The notes: generated by a model from the letters alone, not told the origin. Shown: positions 17,934 through 28,110, counted from the first letter of the stretch. The stretch is DNA of 54,517 bases from Candidatus Caccoplasma merdavium (GCA_018715595.1 DVLI01000015.1:1-54517); one strand, 5' to 3'. Made by a program: numbers and translations.

Positions 17934-19433
17934 TCAGTCGATGAGCGGAACGGCGTAGTAGGCGGCGCGTCCGTTGGGGTACAAGCCTTTGATAAACATT
18001 ACTTTGTCTCTTGTTTCTCCGCGCATGAGCGATTGGAATACGGCTTCGACGTTTTTCACGTTCATGATTCTCTCACCGTTGATGTCGAGAATTACAAATC
18101 CGTCGCGTATGCCGGCCTTCTTGAATTGGCCTTCTTTGACCTTGGCCACTTCCACGCCGCCGCGTATGCGGAGTTTGTTTTTCAACTCATCGCTCGCCTC
18201 TTTGAGGGTTGCTCCCAGCATGTCGATGTTCGAGGCTTTGGTGACCTCGGTGTTGCCGTCGCTGTTTTTGAGGGTGGCGTCGGCCTCTTTCTTGTCTTTC
18301 CCTCTGAAATATTCGATTTTTACTTTGTCACCGGGCCGGTAACGGGCAATCTGTTCTTGCAAGATGGCCACGGTGGGTGTGGCCACGCCGTTGATGGCTA
18401 CGATGACGTCGCCGCTTTCGAGACCGGCTTCGAGGGCAGCGCTACGTTCGCTCACCTCGGCCACATACACCCCTTTGCGCAGTTCGATTTTCTTCTCCTT
18501 GGCCAGTTGGTCGTTCATCTCCATGATGGAGACGCCGAGCATGGCGCGTTGCACGGTGCCATATTGTTTCAGGTCGGTAATGACCTTGCTCACGATGCTG
18601 GTGGGTATGGCAAAGGAGTAGCCGGCGTAATTGCCCGTCTCGGAATAGATGGCGGTGTTGATGCCCACCAGCTCTCCGGCGGTATTTACCAAGGCTCCGC
18701 CACTGTTGCCGGGATTCACGGCGGCGTCGGTCTGGATAAACGATTCTATGCCCATGCGGCTGCTGGGGGCAATCATGCCGAGATTACGCGACTTGGCACT
18801 GACGATGCCCGCCGTGACGGTGGAGTTGAGCTGGAACGGGTTGCCCACGGCGAGCACCCATTCGCCCACTTGCAACTTGTCGGAGTCGCCAAAGCGTACG
18901 ATGGGGAGTTTCTCGGCGTCGATTTTCAGCAGGGCCAGGTCGGTAACCGGGTCGCAGCCGATGAGAGTAGCCTCGAACGAGCGCTTGTCGTTGAGGGTAA
19001 CCTCTATTTTGTTGGCCTGGTCTATGACGTGGTTATTGGTGACGATGTATCCGTCTTCCGAGATGATGACGCCCGAACCCATGCCCACACGCGGTTGCGG
19101 GGTGTAGTCGCGGCGACCCTGCCCGAAGAAATAGCGGAAGAGTTCCTCTTCCATGCTGCCCGACGAGCGTTGCTGCTGCATGGTGGTCGACTTGATGCTC
19201 ACCACGGCGTTTACCGTGCTGGCGGCAGCCCGGGTGAAGTCGGTTTCTACGGCCGGCCGCGAAACGACGGGAGTAAAGGTCGTGGGGGTGGCGTAGGCGC
19301 TTGGGTCGGTATCGGCGTTGATTGATGTCGTTTCGCTCTTGTCTTGCAGGGTCGAGAAAAGGGCGATGCTGGTGGCCGAACTTACGCCCGCTACCACCAG
19401 AAGGGCAAGTAACGTTTTCTTGAACGATGTCAT
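17934..19433 (-). CDS. DegP/HtrA-family periplasmic serine protease-chaperone
   Basis: Envelope quality-control protease of 499 residues. An N-terminal signal/anchor (about 5-27) precedes a trypsin-like domain with triad H135 (TNNHVID), D165 (TDLALLK) and S244 (GNSGGALVN). Two PDZ domains follow (about 290-385 and 405-490). The length and two-PDZ layout fit DegP/DegQ. It stands alone between rpoD and rnpB with its own terminator. No TAnnTTTG box is seen upstream, so it may use a stress sigma factor; that is inference. Confidence 0.95.
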   Translation of the reverse strand: MTSFKKTLLALLVVAGVSSATSIALFSTLQDKSETTSINADTDPSAYATPTTFTPVVSRPAVETDFTRAAASTVNAVVSIKSTTMQQQRSSGSMEEELFRYFFGQGRRDYTPQPRVGMGSGVIISEDGYIVTNNHVIDQANKIEVTLNDKRSFEATLIGCDPVTDLALLKIDAEKLPIVRFGDSDKLQVGEWVLAVGNPFQLNSTVTAGIVSAKSRNLGMIAPSSRMGIESFIQTDAAVNPGNSGGALVNTAGELVGINTAIYSETGNYAGYSFAIPTSIVSKVITDLKQYGTVQRAMLGVSIMEMNDQLAKEKKIELRKGVYVAEVSERSAALEAGLESGDVIVAINGVATPTVAILQEQIARYRPGDKVKIEYFRGKDKKEADATLKNSDGNTEVTKASNIDMLGATLKEASDELKNKLRIRGGVEVAKVKEGQFKKAGIRDGFVILDINGERIMNVKNVEAVFQSLMRGETRDKVMFIKGLYPNGRAAYYAVPLID

Positions 19434-19694
19434 GGATATAAGGATTAAATGTTAATGATATGTCTGATTTAAGATTTTGACTCGTTAAAATTAATACAAT
19501 GCGCGTGCCGTTGTTCACAATCCCGATGCAACTTAGTTATTTTTAATATAGCCGGTTAAGGACTTAACAGCCCTTAACCGAACGATGCCTTTTCGAAATA
19601 GGGTTGTGTCATATTTTCATTTGGTTGCCATCCTTCACTGTCACGCAGTCAGTCGGTGTATCGTTTTTTTTCGTGCCGATTTTTTTGTCAGCAG
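19434..19694. other. Intergenic region between protease gene and rnpB
   Basis: No gene is supported. It contains an inverted repeat, cggttaagg (19553-19561) with ccttaaccg (19572-19580), that could be an operator for the divergent protease gene or a weak hairpin. Confidence 0.4.
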
Positions 19695-19725
19695 TTGGCA
19701 GAACGCCCGAAATGTGCTATCTTTG
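19695..19725 (+). promoter_or_regulatory. rnpB promoter
   Basis: TTG (19695-19697), 20-nt spacer, TATCTTTG (19718-19725). Transcription should start at about 19732, matching the first base pairs of the RNA. Confidence 0.82.
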
Positions 19726-19733
19726 CCTTTTAG

Positions 19734-20080
19734 CAGCAGGACAGTCTGTCGCTCGCGGCAACGTGAGAGGAAAGTCCGGGCAACACAGAGCACCATATTT
19801 CTTAACGGGAAGCTGTCCGCAAGGGCAGAGTAGCGTAACAGAAAATAACCGCTGTTTCGGCAGTAAGGGTGAAAAGGTGAGGTAAGAGCTTACCGGTCTT
19901 TGTGGCGACACAGGGAGCCGTACGCCTTATGGGTTGCAAGGTTATGTACACCGGCGTTATGAGGGCTGCTCGTCCCATGCCGGGGGGTAAACCGCTCGAT
20001 CTTTGTGGCAACACAAAGGCTAGATAAATGACAGACGCTTTCCTTCGGGAAGGTACAGAACCCGGCTTATCGTCCTGCTG
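19734..20080 (+). ncRNA. rnpB: RNase P RNA (bacterial type A)
   Basis: Catalytic RNA that matures tRNA 5' ends. The closing helix P1 pairs cagcaggac (19734) with gtcctgctg at the 3' end. The conserved GAGGAAAGTCCGGGC near 19769 and ACAGAACCCGGCTTA near 20055 form the P4 core. Length of about 347 nt is typical. The 3' strand of P1 followed by TTTTTT (20081-20086) forms its terminator. Confidence 0.97.
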
Positions 20081-20105
20081 TTTTTTATTATAAAAAGAAA
20101 TCGCC

Positions 20106-21485
20106 ATGGCCGTATCGAAACAAAAGAAGTGGCGCATTATTTTCCTTCGCGCATATCGGTTTATCATTTACGATATGTGGCGCATTACCGGAAATGAAGT
20201 TTCGGTGAGTCGTCACCGTCTTATCAATCTGGTAAAAACCATTTACCTTTCGGTACAACGTTTTTTGGCCGATGACCTGCAATCCAAGGCCGCGGCGCTC
20301 ACATTCAGTACGCTGCTGGCGGTGGTGCCGGCCTTGGCGCTGGTGTTTGCCGTGGCCAAAGGGTTTGGTTTCCAGGCCATCGTGCAGAGTCAGCTTTTCG
20401 ACTATTTCCCGGCGCAGCGTGAGGCTTTGGAGCAAGCCATGACCTTTGTCGACTCCTATCTGTCGCATACCAAAGACGGCATTTTTGTGGGGGTGGGTAT
20501 TATCTTCCTCATCTGGTCGGTGGTGAGCCTGTTGAACAGTGTCGAGACGACGTTCAACGATATATGGCAGGTTACCAAGCAGCGGTCGATATATCGCAAG
20601 ATTGTCGATTACATTGCCATCATGGTGTTGCTCCCCGTGCTGATGATTGTCGCGGCCGGATTGTCGATATTCGTTACCTCGGGCATCGATACCCGACCCA
20701 TGCTGGTCTTCCTGAGTCCCGTCTTGCGGGTGGCATTGGCGGTGAGCCCCTATGTCCTCACCTGCATCGTTTTCACGGCTCTCTACCTGTTGGTGCCCAA
20801 TACGCGGGTCAAATTTTGGAATGCGTTTGTGTCGGGCGTCCTGTGCGGCCTTTCGTTCCAGTTGTTGCAGATTATCTACATACACGGCCAGGTGTGGGTG
20901 TCGCGCTATAATGCCATCTATGGCAGTTTCGCGTTTCTCCTGCTGTTCCTGTTGTGGATGTGGTTTTCGTGGCTGATATGCCTCTTCGGGGCGGTGCTTT
21001 CCTATTCTTCCCAAAATGTGGAGAAATTCAATTTCGACAAAGACATAAAAAACATCAGCCGTCGTTATCGCGATTATGTGACGCTCATTGTGGCGTCGGT
21101 CATCGTGCACCGCTTCGTGCGTGGCGATACGCCGCTTACGCGGCATCAGATTGCCTCGTCGTGCCACATTCCCGTGCGGCTCACCGGGCAGGTGTTGCAG
21201 CAACTCATGGCGGCGAAAATCGTGCGGGATACGCCCACTGCTGATGAGCGCGTGTGGGCGTATATGCCGGCCATCGACGTCTCCAAGTTGAGCGTGGGCA
21301 TGCTTCTGCGTCGCATCGACCGGTGTGGCTCGGAGAATTTCAAAATCGATCGGCGCGTCTATCACAAGCAATGGTGGGCCATGCTCGATACCCGCGAAAA
21401 GATGTACCAAAAAGGAGATGAGATACTCATCAAGGATTTGACGTTTGGTCGCTCGGAGGATAATGAAAAAAACGAATCATTTTAA
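20106..21485 (+). CDS. YihY/BrkB-family inner-membrane protein
   Basis: A 459-residue membrane protein. The YihY core (about residues 40-305) has six predicted membrane segments and the family patterns DLQSKAAALTFSTLLAVVPALAL and RYNAIYGSFAFLLLFLLWMW. It is followed by a soluble C-terminal region (about 320-459) that looks winged-helix-like (TPLTRHQIASSCHIPVRL). Function of the family is unsettled; the old RNase BN name is not supported. It starts 25 bp after rnpB and is followed after 12 bp by the yccF-like gene, probably cotranscribed. Confidence 0.9.
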   Translation: MAVSKQKKWRIIFLRAYRFIIYDMWRITGNEVSVSRHRLINLVKTIYLSVQRFLADDLQSKAAALTFSTLLAVVPALALVFAVAKGFGFQAIVQSQLFDYFPAQREALEQAMTFVDSYLSHTKDGIFVGVGIIFLIWSVVSLLNSVETTFNDIWQVTKQRSIYRKIVDYIAIMVLLPVLMIVAAGLSIFVTSGIDTRPMLVFLSPVLRVALAVSPYVLTCIVFTALYLLVPNTRVKFWNAFVSGVLCGLSFQLLQIIYIHGQVWVSRYNAIYGSFAFLLLFLLWMWFSWLICLFGAVLSYSSQNVEKFNFDKDIKNISRRYRDYVTLIVASVIVHRFVRGDTPLTRHQIASSCHIPVRLTGQVLQQLMAAKIVRDTPTADERVWAYMPAIDVSKLSVGMLLRRIDRCGSENFKIDRRVYHKQWWAMLDTREKMYQKGDEILIKDLTFGRSEDNEKNESF

Positions 21486-21497
21486 AATCACCCTTTT

Positions 21498-21872
21498 ATG
21501 CGTACATTGGGAAATATCATTTGGATTGTTTTCGGCGGTTTCATGATGGCTGTCGAGTATTTCGTGGCCGGTTTTGCCCTATGTTGCACCATTATCGGCA
21601 TACCGTTCGGTTTGCAGGTTTTCAAAATCGGAATCCTGGCTTTGCTGCCTTTCGGACAGACATCGGTTGTCGAGGACGGCAGTCGGGGTTGCTTGGCCAT
21701 TTTTATGAATGTGATATGGATTTTGTTTGCAGGTATCGGGATTGCCCTGAGCCATTTGTTTTGGGGGCTTCTTTTCTGCATCACCATTATCGGCATACCG
21801 TTTGGCAGGCAACATTTCAAACTTATGCGGGTGGCCTTCTTCCCCTTCGGGCGGACGATTGTTCCCGATTGA
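21498..21872 (+). CDS. YccF-domain inner-membrane protein
   Basis: A 124-residue protein made of two tandem YccF modules, each ending in CTIIGIPFGLQVFK- or ITIIGIPFGRQHFK-type sequence, with four membrane segments in total. The family is widespread with no established function. It lies 12 bp after the YihY gene and ends at a very strong bidirectional hairpin. Confidence 0.92.
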   Translation: MRTLGNIIWIVFGGFMMAVEYFVAGFALCCTIIGIPFGLQVFKIGILALLPFGQTSVVEDGSRGCLAIFMNVIWILFAGIGIALSHLFWGLLFCITIIGIPFGRQHFKLMRVAFFPFGRTIVPD

Positions 21873-21895
21873 AGAAATTATGTCCCTGGAATCAT

Positions 21896-21938
21896 AAAAC
21901 GAGAGAGCCCGGAAAATCGTTCCGGGCTCTCTCGTTTT
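21896..21938. terminator. Bidirectional terminator between yccF-like gene and xylose transporter gene
   Basis: A perfect 19-bp stem (aaaacgagagagcccggaa) with 5-nt loop, A-run before and T-run after. Confidence 0.92.
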
Positions 21939-21952
21939 GGGGAGTGAGACGT

Positions 21953-23428
21953 TTATTTGTTTTTCTTCCACAGCTTGCTCATGTCTTCGAGGGTCTTGCC
22001 TTTGGTCTCGGGAACGAGCTTCCACACAAAGATGGCGGCAATGATGCAGATGATGCCGTAGAGGGCATAGACAAACATGTGACCGAATTTCTCGCCCATG
22101 TCACCGGCACTCATGTTATACATCGGCACGAAGGTCGACGACACGATGAAGTTGAATATCCACTGGAATGCCACGGCTATGGCCACGGCGGCACCGCGTA
22201 TGGTGTTGGGGAAAATCTCGGCGATGAGCACCCAGCAGATGGGACCCCATGAGAACATGAACGAGGCCGAGTAGACCATGATGCTGACAACCGACACGAT
22301 GGGAGGCAGGGTCACCAGGTTGCACAGGGCTACCATCAAGGCGCCGATGGCCATGCCTATGGAGCCGGTGATGAGCAGCGGCTTGCGGCCCAGTTTCTCG
22401 ACCGTAAATACGGCCACGAGGGTGAAGGTGATGTTTACGATACCCATGATGACGGTCTGTATCATCGGGTTGCCCATGCCCATGCTTTCGAATATGCGGG
22501 GGGCGAAGTAGAGCACGGCATTGATACCTACGGCCTGTTGGAACACGCTGAGCATGATACCGATGAAGATGACCAGCCAACCATAGGTGAAGAGTTTTTC
22601 GGTCTTTTCCTGGGCGGTAGCCTTGATTTCGGCCAAAATGATGCGGGCTTGCGAGATGCCGTTGATGCGGCTCAGTACCGAGAGAGCCTTTTCGTCGTTG
22701 CCGCTCATGGCCAGGTAACGGGGCGTTTCGGGAACAAGCAGTACGAGCAGCGTGAAGAGTCCGGCCGGGAAGGCTTCGCTCACAAACATCAGACGCCAGC
22801 CGGTTTCGGTGGCCCAAAGCGACTCGGTCGGATTCAGAATCTGGTTGATGCCGTCGATGGCTTTGATGACGGGGTTGATGTTGTCGCCCAGAATCAGGAA
22901 GTTGACAAAATAGACCACCAACTGTCCGAAGATGATGGCAAACTGGTTCCACGATACCAAGGTGCCCCGTATGTTGCTCGGGGCTATCTCGGCGATATAC
23001 ATGGGGCAGATGGCCGATGCCAGTCCGACACCGACACCTCCCAATATGCGGTAGAAGTTGAATGCGACGAGCAGCGGGTAGGTGGGCTTGCCGTATTCAA
23101 AGAAGAGGAACTCGGGGTAGTATGAGCCGAGGGCCGAGAGGAAAAAGAGGACACCGGCGATGAAAAGCGATTTTTTTCGTCCGAAATTTGAGGCAAAGAA
23201 ACCCGAGAGGGCACTACCTATGATGCAACCGATGAGCGCGCTCGATGCGGTGAAGCCATGGATGGCGTCGGAGTAGACAAAGTCTTTTGCTCCCATGAAG
23301 AAGGCTTGCAAGCCTTTGTCGGCGCCGGAGATGACGGCCGTATCATAACCGAACAACAAGCCTCCGATGACGGCCACCATGACGATGGATATAAGGTAGG
23401 CTTTGTTGCCTTTTTCTGCGTAATTCAT
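21953..23428 (-). CDS. MFS sugar:proton symporter, probably D-xylose (XylE-like)
   Basis: A 491-residue major-facilitator sugar porter with twelve predicted membrane helices. Family motifs: GFFASNFGRKKSL after helix 2, GGVGVGLASAICPMYIAEIAPSN, PETPRYL in the central loop, QQAVGINAVLYFAP (helix 7 sugar contacts), and the terminal VPETKGKTLEDM. Its position next to xylA-xylB argues for xylose as substrate. A hairpin sits between xylA and this gene, so it may be transcribed separately or by readthrough. Confidence 0.88.
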   Translation of the reverse strand: MNYAEKGNKAYLISIVMVAVIGGLLFGYDTAVISGADKGLQAFFMGAKDFVYSDAIHGFTASSALIGCIIGSALSGFFASNFGRKKSLFIAGVLFFLSALGSYYPEFLFFEYGKPTYPLLVAFNFYRILGGVGVGLASAICPMYIAEIAPSNIRGTLVSWNQFAIIFGQLVVYFVNFLILGDNINPVIKAIDGINQILNPTESLWATETGWRLMFVSEAFPAGLFTLLVLLVPETPRYLAMSGNDEKALSVLSRINGISQARIILAEIKATAQEKTEKLFTYGWLVIFIGIMLSVFQQAVGINAVLYFAPRIFESMGMGNPMIQTVIMGIVNITFTLVAVFTVEKLGRKPLLITGSIGMAIGALMVALCNLVTLPPIVSVVSIMVYSASFMFSWGPICWVLIAEIFPNTIRGAAVAIAVAFQWIFNFIVSSTFVPMYNMSAGDMGEKFGHMFVYALYGIICIIAAIFVWKLVPETKGKTLEDMSKLWKKNK

Positions 23429-23485
23429 GATATTAAGTCTTTTGATTTAGGGGGTTGAATTTTAGGGTTGCGATAAAGTGTCCGA

Positions 23486-23515
23486 TAGCAGAGCCGGCTG
23501 ATGCCGGTTCTGCTA
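23486..23515 (-). terminator. Hairpin between xylA and the transporter gene
   Basis: TAGCAGAGCCGGC pairs with GCCGGTTCTGCTA (one G-U) around a 4-nt loop, 33 bp after the xylA stop. It has no strong U-run, so it may attenuate expression of the transporter or stabilise the xylBA mRNA end. Confidence 0.65.
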
Positions 23516-23548
23516 CCAAACACCGATTATCAAAGCTTATGCGGCTAA

Positions 23549-24865
23549 TTAGCAATACATGTTGAGGATAGCCTCGTAGAGCTCCTGTTTGCCGCTGGTC
23601 TGTTTGGGTTCGCCTTTGGCTTTGGCATAGGCGACAACGTCTTCGAGTTTGAGTTTTCCTTCTTCAAACTCTTTGCCCTTGCCTGTGTCGAACGAAGCGT
23701 AGCGGTCGGCCAGCATTTTCTTGTAGGGCGACTCGTTGAGCAGGGCGGCTGCACTTTCGAGGGCACGGGCCATGGCGTCCATACCGGCGATGTGGGCGAT
23801 GAAGATGTCTTCGAGGTCGGTCGAGTTGCGACGGGTCTTGGCGTCGAAGTTGGTACCGCCGTTTCCGAGACCGCCGTTGCGAATGATTTGCATCATGGCT
23901 TGGGTGAGCTCATAGTTGTCGATGGGGAATTGGTCGGTATCCCAACCGTTCTGGTAGTCACCCCGGTTGGCGTCGATGGAGCCGAGCATGCCGTTGTCGA
24001 CGGCTACGGCCAGTTCGTGTTCGAAGGTGTGGCCGGCCAGTGTGGCGTGGTTTACTTCGATGTTCACTTTGAAGTCTTTGTCCAAGCCGTGGGCTTTGAG
24101 GAATCCGATAACGGTTTCGGTGTCGACATCGTATTGGTGTTTGGTCGGTTCCATCGGTTTGGGCTCGATGAGGAACGTGCCTTTGAACCCTTTGGCGCGG
24201 GCGTAGTCGCGGGCGATGGTGAGCATTGTGGCGAGGTGTTCTTTTTCGCGTTTCTGGTCGGTGTTGAGCAGCGACATGTAACCTTCACGTCCGCCCCAGA
24301 ACACATAGTTCGAACCGCCGAGCTCGATGGTGGCGTCGATGGCGTTTTTGATTTGTACGGCAGCGCGGGCCACAACGTCGAAGTCGGGGTTGGTGGCGGC
24401 ACCGTTCATATAGCGGGCGTGGCCGAATACGTTGGCTGTTCCCCACAACAGTTTGATGCCGGTCTCGGCTTGTTTCTGTTTGGCATAAGCCACGATTTCT
24501 TTCATGTTGGCTTCGTATTCTTCGATGCTGTTTCCTTCTTCGATGAGGTCTACATCGTGGAAGCAGTAGAATTCGATGCCCATTTTCTGCATGATTTCAA
24601 AGCCGGCGTCCATTTTGTTTTTGGCGCGTTCCAAGGCTGTTGCACCTTGATTCCAAGGGAATTTCTTCGTTCCCCCACCGAATTGGTCGCCGCCTTCGGC
24701 GCAAAGGGTATGCCACCAGGCCATCGAGAAACGCAGCCAGTCTTTCATTTTTTTGCCGTTGATGACTTTCTCGGCATCGTAATAGCGGAAAGCCATCGGG
24801 TTTTTACTCTCTTTTCCTTCAAATTTGATTTTTCCTATCTGAGGAAAGTACTCTTTTGTTGCCAT
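23549..24865 (-). CDS. xylA: Xylose isomerase
   Basis: Converts D-xylose to D-xylulose in the cytosol. The 438-residue class II enzyme carries the catalytic His region ([10 protein letters not shown]), [18 protein letters not shown], metal ligands in [15 protein letters not shown] and [23 protein letters not shown] sequence, and [20 protein letters not shown]. It follows xylB by 25 bp, so the order xylB-xylA suggests one transcript. No regulator is adjacent. Confidence 0.97.
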   Translation of the reverse strand: MATKEYFPQIGKIKFEGKESKNPMAFRYYDAEKVINGKKMKDWLRFSMAWWHTLCAEGGDQFGGGTKKFPWNQGATALERAKNKMDAGFEIMQKMGIEFYCFHDVDLIEEGNSIEEYEANMKEIVAYAKQKQAETGIKLLWGTANVFGHARYMNGAATNPDFDVVARAAVQIKNAIDATIELGGSNYVFWGGREGYMSLLNTDQKREKEHLATMLTIARDYARAKGFKGTFLIEPKPMEPTKHQYDVDTETVIGFLKAHGLDKDFKVNIEVNHATLAGHTFEHELAVAVDNGMLGSIDANRGDYQNGWDTDQFPIDNYELTQAMMQIIRNGGLGNGGTNFDAKTRRNSTDLEDIFIAHIAGMDAMARALESAAALLNESPYKKMLADRYASFDTGKGKEFEEGKLKLEDVVAYAKAKGEPKQTSGKQELYEAILNMYC

Positions 24866-24890
24866 AGTTTTGTGTGATTTGTATGGATTA

Positions 24891-26378
24891 TTATTTGATA
24901 AGGTTTTCTACAATGTCTTTCCATCGGGCATAAGCCTCCTTGTATGCTGCGATATTGCGGGTTTCGGGCTCGATGACCTGTATTTTTTTGAGCGAGGAGA
25001 AAGCCTCTTCGGTCGATTTGTAAATACCGGCTCCGATACCGGCTCCCTTGGCGGCTCCTACCGAGCCGTCGGTGTCGTAGAGCTCGATGGTGGCCTCGGT
25101 GACGCCGGCCAGTGTATCGCGGAAGATGGGGCTCAGGAACATGTTGGCGTGACCGGCTTTGATGGTGTGTATGTCGATGCCGATGCTTTCCATGATTTCC
25201 ATGCCGTATTTAAAGGAGAACACGATGCCTTCTTGGGCTGCCCGCATGAGATGGTAGCGGTCGTGGCGGTTGTAGTTGAGGCCGTGTATCGAGGCGCCTA
25301 CCTCCTTGTTTTGCAATATGCGCTCGGCACCGTTGCCAAAGGGGACGATGCTCACGCCGTCGCACCCTATCTCGACTTGCGAGGCCAGCAGGTTCATGCT
25401 GGCATAGGAAATGTCTTCGGGGGCGACGTTGCGTTTTATCCAGGAGTTGAGAATGCCTGTGCCGTTGATGCAGAGCAGCACGCCCAAACGTGTTTGTCCC
25501 TTTTTGTGGTTGACGTGGGCAAAGGTGTTTACGCGTGACAGGGGGTCGTAGTTGACGGTGCCGTTGATACCGTAGACCACCCCCGAAGTCCCGGCCGTGG
25601 AAGCTATTTCGCCCGGATTGAATACGTTGAGCGAAAGGGCATTGTTGGGTTGGTCGCCGGCTCGGTAGGTGACCGGCGTGCCGGCGGTGAGTCCCAGTAT
25701 TTGGGCGGCATGGTTGCCGACGGCACCTTGTATGCCGAATGTGGGGACAATCGGGGCGATGATGCTCTCGTCGAACCCGTAGTGGGCGAGCAGCTCCTTG
25801 GAGATGCAGTCGTTCTTGAAATCCCAGAAGATGCCTTCGGAAAGTCCCGAAACGGTGGTGCGGATTTCTCCGGTGAGACGCATGGCGATGTAGTCGCCGG
25901 GGAGCATGATTTTATCGATTTTCTCGAATATTTCGGGCTCGTTTTCCTTTATCCACGCCAGTTTCGAGGCCGTGAAGTTGCCCGGCGAGTTGAGCAGGTG
26001 TTCGAGGCAGAATTGTTTGCCCAGCGTGTTGAATGCCTGTTCGCCGTAAGATACGGCGCGGCTGTCGCACCAAATGATGGCCGGGCGCAGCACATTCTGA
26101 TTCTTGTCGACAACGATGAGGCCGTGCATTTGGTAAGAGATGCCGATGGCTTTTATTTCCGAGCCGTCGATGTCGGCTTGGCTCAGTACCGAGCGGGTGG
26201 CAGCTTGCAGGTTGGCCCACCACTGTTCCGGGTCTTGTTCGGCCCAACCGTTTTTCTTGGCAATGATTTCCATCTCCTTTTTGGGAGAAAAGTCACTGGC
26301 TACACACATTCCCGTCAGTGCATCGACAAGCGAGGCTTTGACCGACGAGCTGCCTATGTCATATCCTAATAAATACAT
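24891..26378 (-). CDS. xylB: Xylulokinase (FGGY family)
   Basis: Phosphorylates D-xylulose to xylulose 5-phosphate, feeding the pentose-phosphate pathway. The 495-residue FGGY kinase begins [17 protein letters not shown] (phosphate-binding loop) and shows the substrate region [12 protein letters not shown] and IIWCDSRAV. The ATP-domain signature [17 protein letters not shown] and the C-terminal [17 protein letters not shown] follow. It is the first gene of the xyl unit. Confidence 0.95.
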   Translation of the reverse strand: MYLLGYDIGSSSVKASLVDALTGMCVASDFSPKKEMEIIAKKNGWAEQDPEQWWANLQAATRSVLSQADIDGSEIKAIGISYQMHGLIVVDKNQNVLRPAIIWCDSRAVSYGEQAFNTLGKQFCLEHLLNSPGNFTASKLAWIKENEPEIFEKIDKIMLPGDYIAMRLTGEIRTTVSGLSEGIFWDFKNDCISKELLAHYGFDESIIAPIVPTFGIQGAVGNHAAQILGLTAGTPVTYRAGDQPNNALSLNVFNPGEIASTAGTSGVVYGINGTVNYDPLSRVNTFAHVNHKKGQTRLGVLLCINGTGILNSWIKRNVAPEDISYASMNLLASQVEIGCDGVSIVPFGNGAERILQNKEVGASIHGLNYNRHDRYHLMRAAQEGIVFSFKYGMEIMESIGIDIHTIKAGHANMFLSPIFRDTLAGVTEATIELYDTDGSVGAAKGAGIGAGIYKSTEEAFSSLKKIQVIEPETRNIAAYKEAYARWKDIVENLIK

Positions 26379-26411
26379 GGTCGTTTACTTTTAGATAGTT
26401 GTGTTTCGCTG

Positions 26412-26419
26412 TAAAGATA
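26412..26419 (-). promoter_or_regulatory. Probable -7 box of xylBA
   Basis: Minus-strand TATCTTTA, one base from consensus, 34 bp upstream of xylB. No xylose operator could be identified by eye. Confidence 0.4.
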
Positions 26420-26619
26420 CGTTTTTTTGATTATATCTGAAAAGTAAAAATCGGTCTTTTTTCATCTCGGATGAGAATTTCGATAGCGCTTTGTTTTATA
26501 ACCGTTTATTCCTGTTTTTTTACCGGGAGGACGGGATTTGTTCCGGCCGGGTGGATTTTTAGACCGTTTCGGGAAGTCAAAAAGTCGGCTTTGTGTATGA
26601 ACAAATGGACGGAAAATTT

Positions 26620-26627
26620 TATCTTTG
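26620..26627 (+). promoter_or_regulatory. -7 box of ridA
   Basis: TATCTTTG, 29 bp before the ridA ATG. It lies inside the apparent N-terminal extension of the longer reading frame and so argues for the short start. Confidence 0.65.
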
Positions 26628-26656
26628 TCGCAACGAATACCAAATCTTGTATAGTT

Positions 26657-27034
26657 ATGAAAACCGTTATTGCAACTACGGCCGCTCCTGCGGCTATCGG
26701 GCCTTATTGTCAGGCCGTGAAAGTGGGGAATATGCTGTTTACTTCGGGTCAAATACCTATCGACCCCGCTACTTCGCAGTTTGTCGAAGGAGGTATCAAG
26801 GAACAGACAGCTCAGGTTTTTGCCAATCTGAAAGCGGTTTTGGCCGAAGCCGGATATACGTTCGACGATGTCGTGAAGACGACGGTCTTTTTGGCCGACA
26901 TGTCTCTTTTTGTTCCGATGAACGAGGTGTATGCAGCACAGTTCACCGGTACTTTCCCTGCTCGTTCGGCCGTGGCTGTCAAAGAACTGCCCAAAGGCGC
27001 TTTGGTCGAGATAGAGGTGATTGCCGTGAAATAA
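26657..27034 (+). CDS. ridA: RidA-family enamine/imine deaminase
   Basis: Hydrolyses reactive enamine/imine intermediates such as 2-aminoacrylate, protecting PLP enzymes. The 125-residue protein has family length and motifs: IGPYCQAVKVGNMLFTSGQI, then TTVFLADMSLFVPMNEVYA, the arginine of FPARSAVAV, and LVEIEVIAVK at the end. The frame is open further upstream, but that region contains the promoter -7 box, and the family starts at MKTVIAT. Monocistronic, closed by a hairpin. Confidence 0.96.
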   Translation: MKTVIATTAAPAAIGPYCQAVKVGNMLFTSGQIPIDPATSQFVEGGIKEQTAQVFANLKAVLAEAGYTFDDVVKTTVFLADMSLFVPMNEVYAAQFTGTFPARSAVAVKELPKGALVEIEVIAVK

Positions 27035-27054
27035 AGACGACTTCCCTTGTAGAA

Positions 27055-27090
27055 GAAAGCGACGGCCGGAGTCCTGCGGCCGTCGCTTTC
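27055..27090 (+). terminator. ridA terminator
   Basis: GAAAGCGACGGCCG and its complement, 8-nt loop, followed by a modest T-rich stretch. Confidence 0.78.
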
Positions 27091-27153
27091 TGTTTCGGAC
27101 AATCCCTTGTGTGACCGAAAATTCAGAAATCGTATAACCGTATTATTGATGAT

Positions 27154-28110
27154 ATGAAACTACGCGATAAACAGGTGGTGGCTATCACCGGGGCAGCAGG
27201 TAACTTGGGAAATATATTGGCACTGAACATGGCCGACGATGAGGTGTTTTTGCGCCTATTGTGGCACAATACACCGATAGACCCTTCGTTGACGCAACGA
27301 GCCAACGTAACGACTTGCCGTGTCGATTTGGCTCGTCAGGGAACGCTGGTCGGGGCTTTTGATGGCGTTGATACTGTTGTGCATTTTGCCGGAGTGCTTT
27401 TTCGCGGAAATCCCGAAAAATTTTTGCCGCAGACCAATGTCGGCTATTTTGCCAACGTGCTCGACGTTGCGGTAACGGCTGGGGTGCGGCGAGTCGTATT
27501 GATTAGTTTTCCTCATGTCGAGGGGGAGACCACTCCCGAGCGTCCGGCAACAGGAAGGCTTGATGGAAACCCTCTTTCGGTTCATGCGGCGACTCGTCTC
27601 GAAGAGGAAAAATTGTTGATGTCCCGTCCCGGAATAGAGAAGGTGATATTGCGTTGCGGCATGGTTTACGGTCGGGGTATTTTGATGATTGATGCCGCCC
27701 GTTGGTTTTCCCGTTACGGGTTGTTGGGAATATGGCGGAAGCCTAATTTTATCCATCTGATTTCGACCGATGATTTTGTAGCGGCAACGAAAGCTGCCGT
27801 TATAAATCCTGCCGCCGGGGGCGTTTATCACATAGGTGATGACGGGGTGCAGACGTTGGCCGAATTTTTAGATGCGGCTACCGGCCATTGGCACACGTTC
27901 AGGCCGTGGCGTATGCCGGTGTGGCTCATACGCACGGCGGCGTGGGTGTTCGAACGGGTTTCTCTTGTGACGGGTTGTCGTGCACCGCTCACGCAAGACT
28001 TTGTTACCATCGGACGTGTTTCGTATTATGGCGATACCTCCCGTATGAAAAAAGATTTGTTGCCCAAGTTGAAATACCCCACATTCAGGGACGGAATCGA
28101 TACCCTGTAA
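27154..28110 (+). CDS. NAD(P)-dependent epimerase/dehydratase-like extended SDR
   Basis: A 318-residue extended short-chain dehydrogenase fold. The nucleotide loop TGAAGNLG is intact (residues 12-19), followed by VDTVVHFAGVLF and VRRVVLIS. The expected catalytic YxxxK is replaced: the aligned stretch reads SVHAATRLEEEK, with His for Tyr and Arg for Lys. The C-terminal half (MVYGRG, LISTDDFVAATKAAV, GGVYHIGDDG) matches the NAD-dependent epimerase family. It may bind nucleotide without classical chemistry; the substrate is unknown. Single gene, convergent with the PCMD protein. Confidence 0.85.
   Translation: MKLRDKQVVAITGAAGNLGNILALNMADDEVFLRLLWHNTPIDPSLTQRANVTTCRVDLARQGTLVGAFDGVDTVVHFAGVLFRGNPEKFLPQTNVGYFANVLDVAVTAGVRRVVLISFPHVEGETTPERPATGRLDGNPLSVHAATRLEEEKLLMSRPGIEKVILRCGMVYGRGILMIDAARWFSRYGLLGIWRKPNFIHLISTDDFVAATKAAVINPAAGGVYHIGDDGVQTLAEFLDAATGHWHTFRPWRMPVWLIRTAAWVFERVSLVTGCRAPLTQDFVTIGRVSYYGDTSRMKKDLLPKLKYPTFRDGIDTL

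Noticed and set aside
19585..19885. Two plus-strand open frames upstream of and within rnpB
   Set aside because: They overlap the promoter and conserved core of RNase P RNA and resemble no protein.
26471..26656. 62-residue N-terminal extension of RidA
   Set aside because: It contains the promoter -7 box and is absent from the family.
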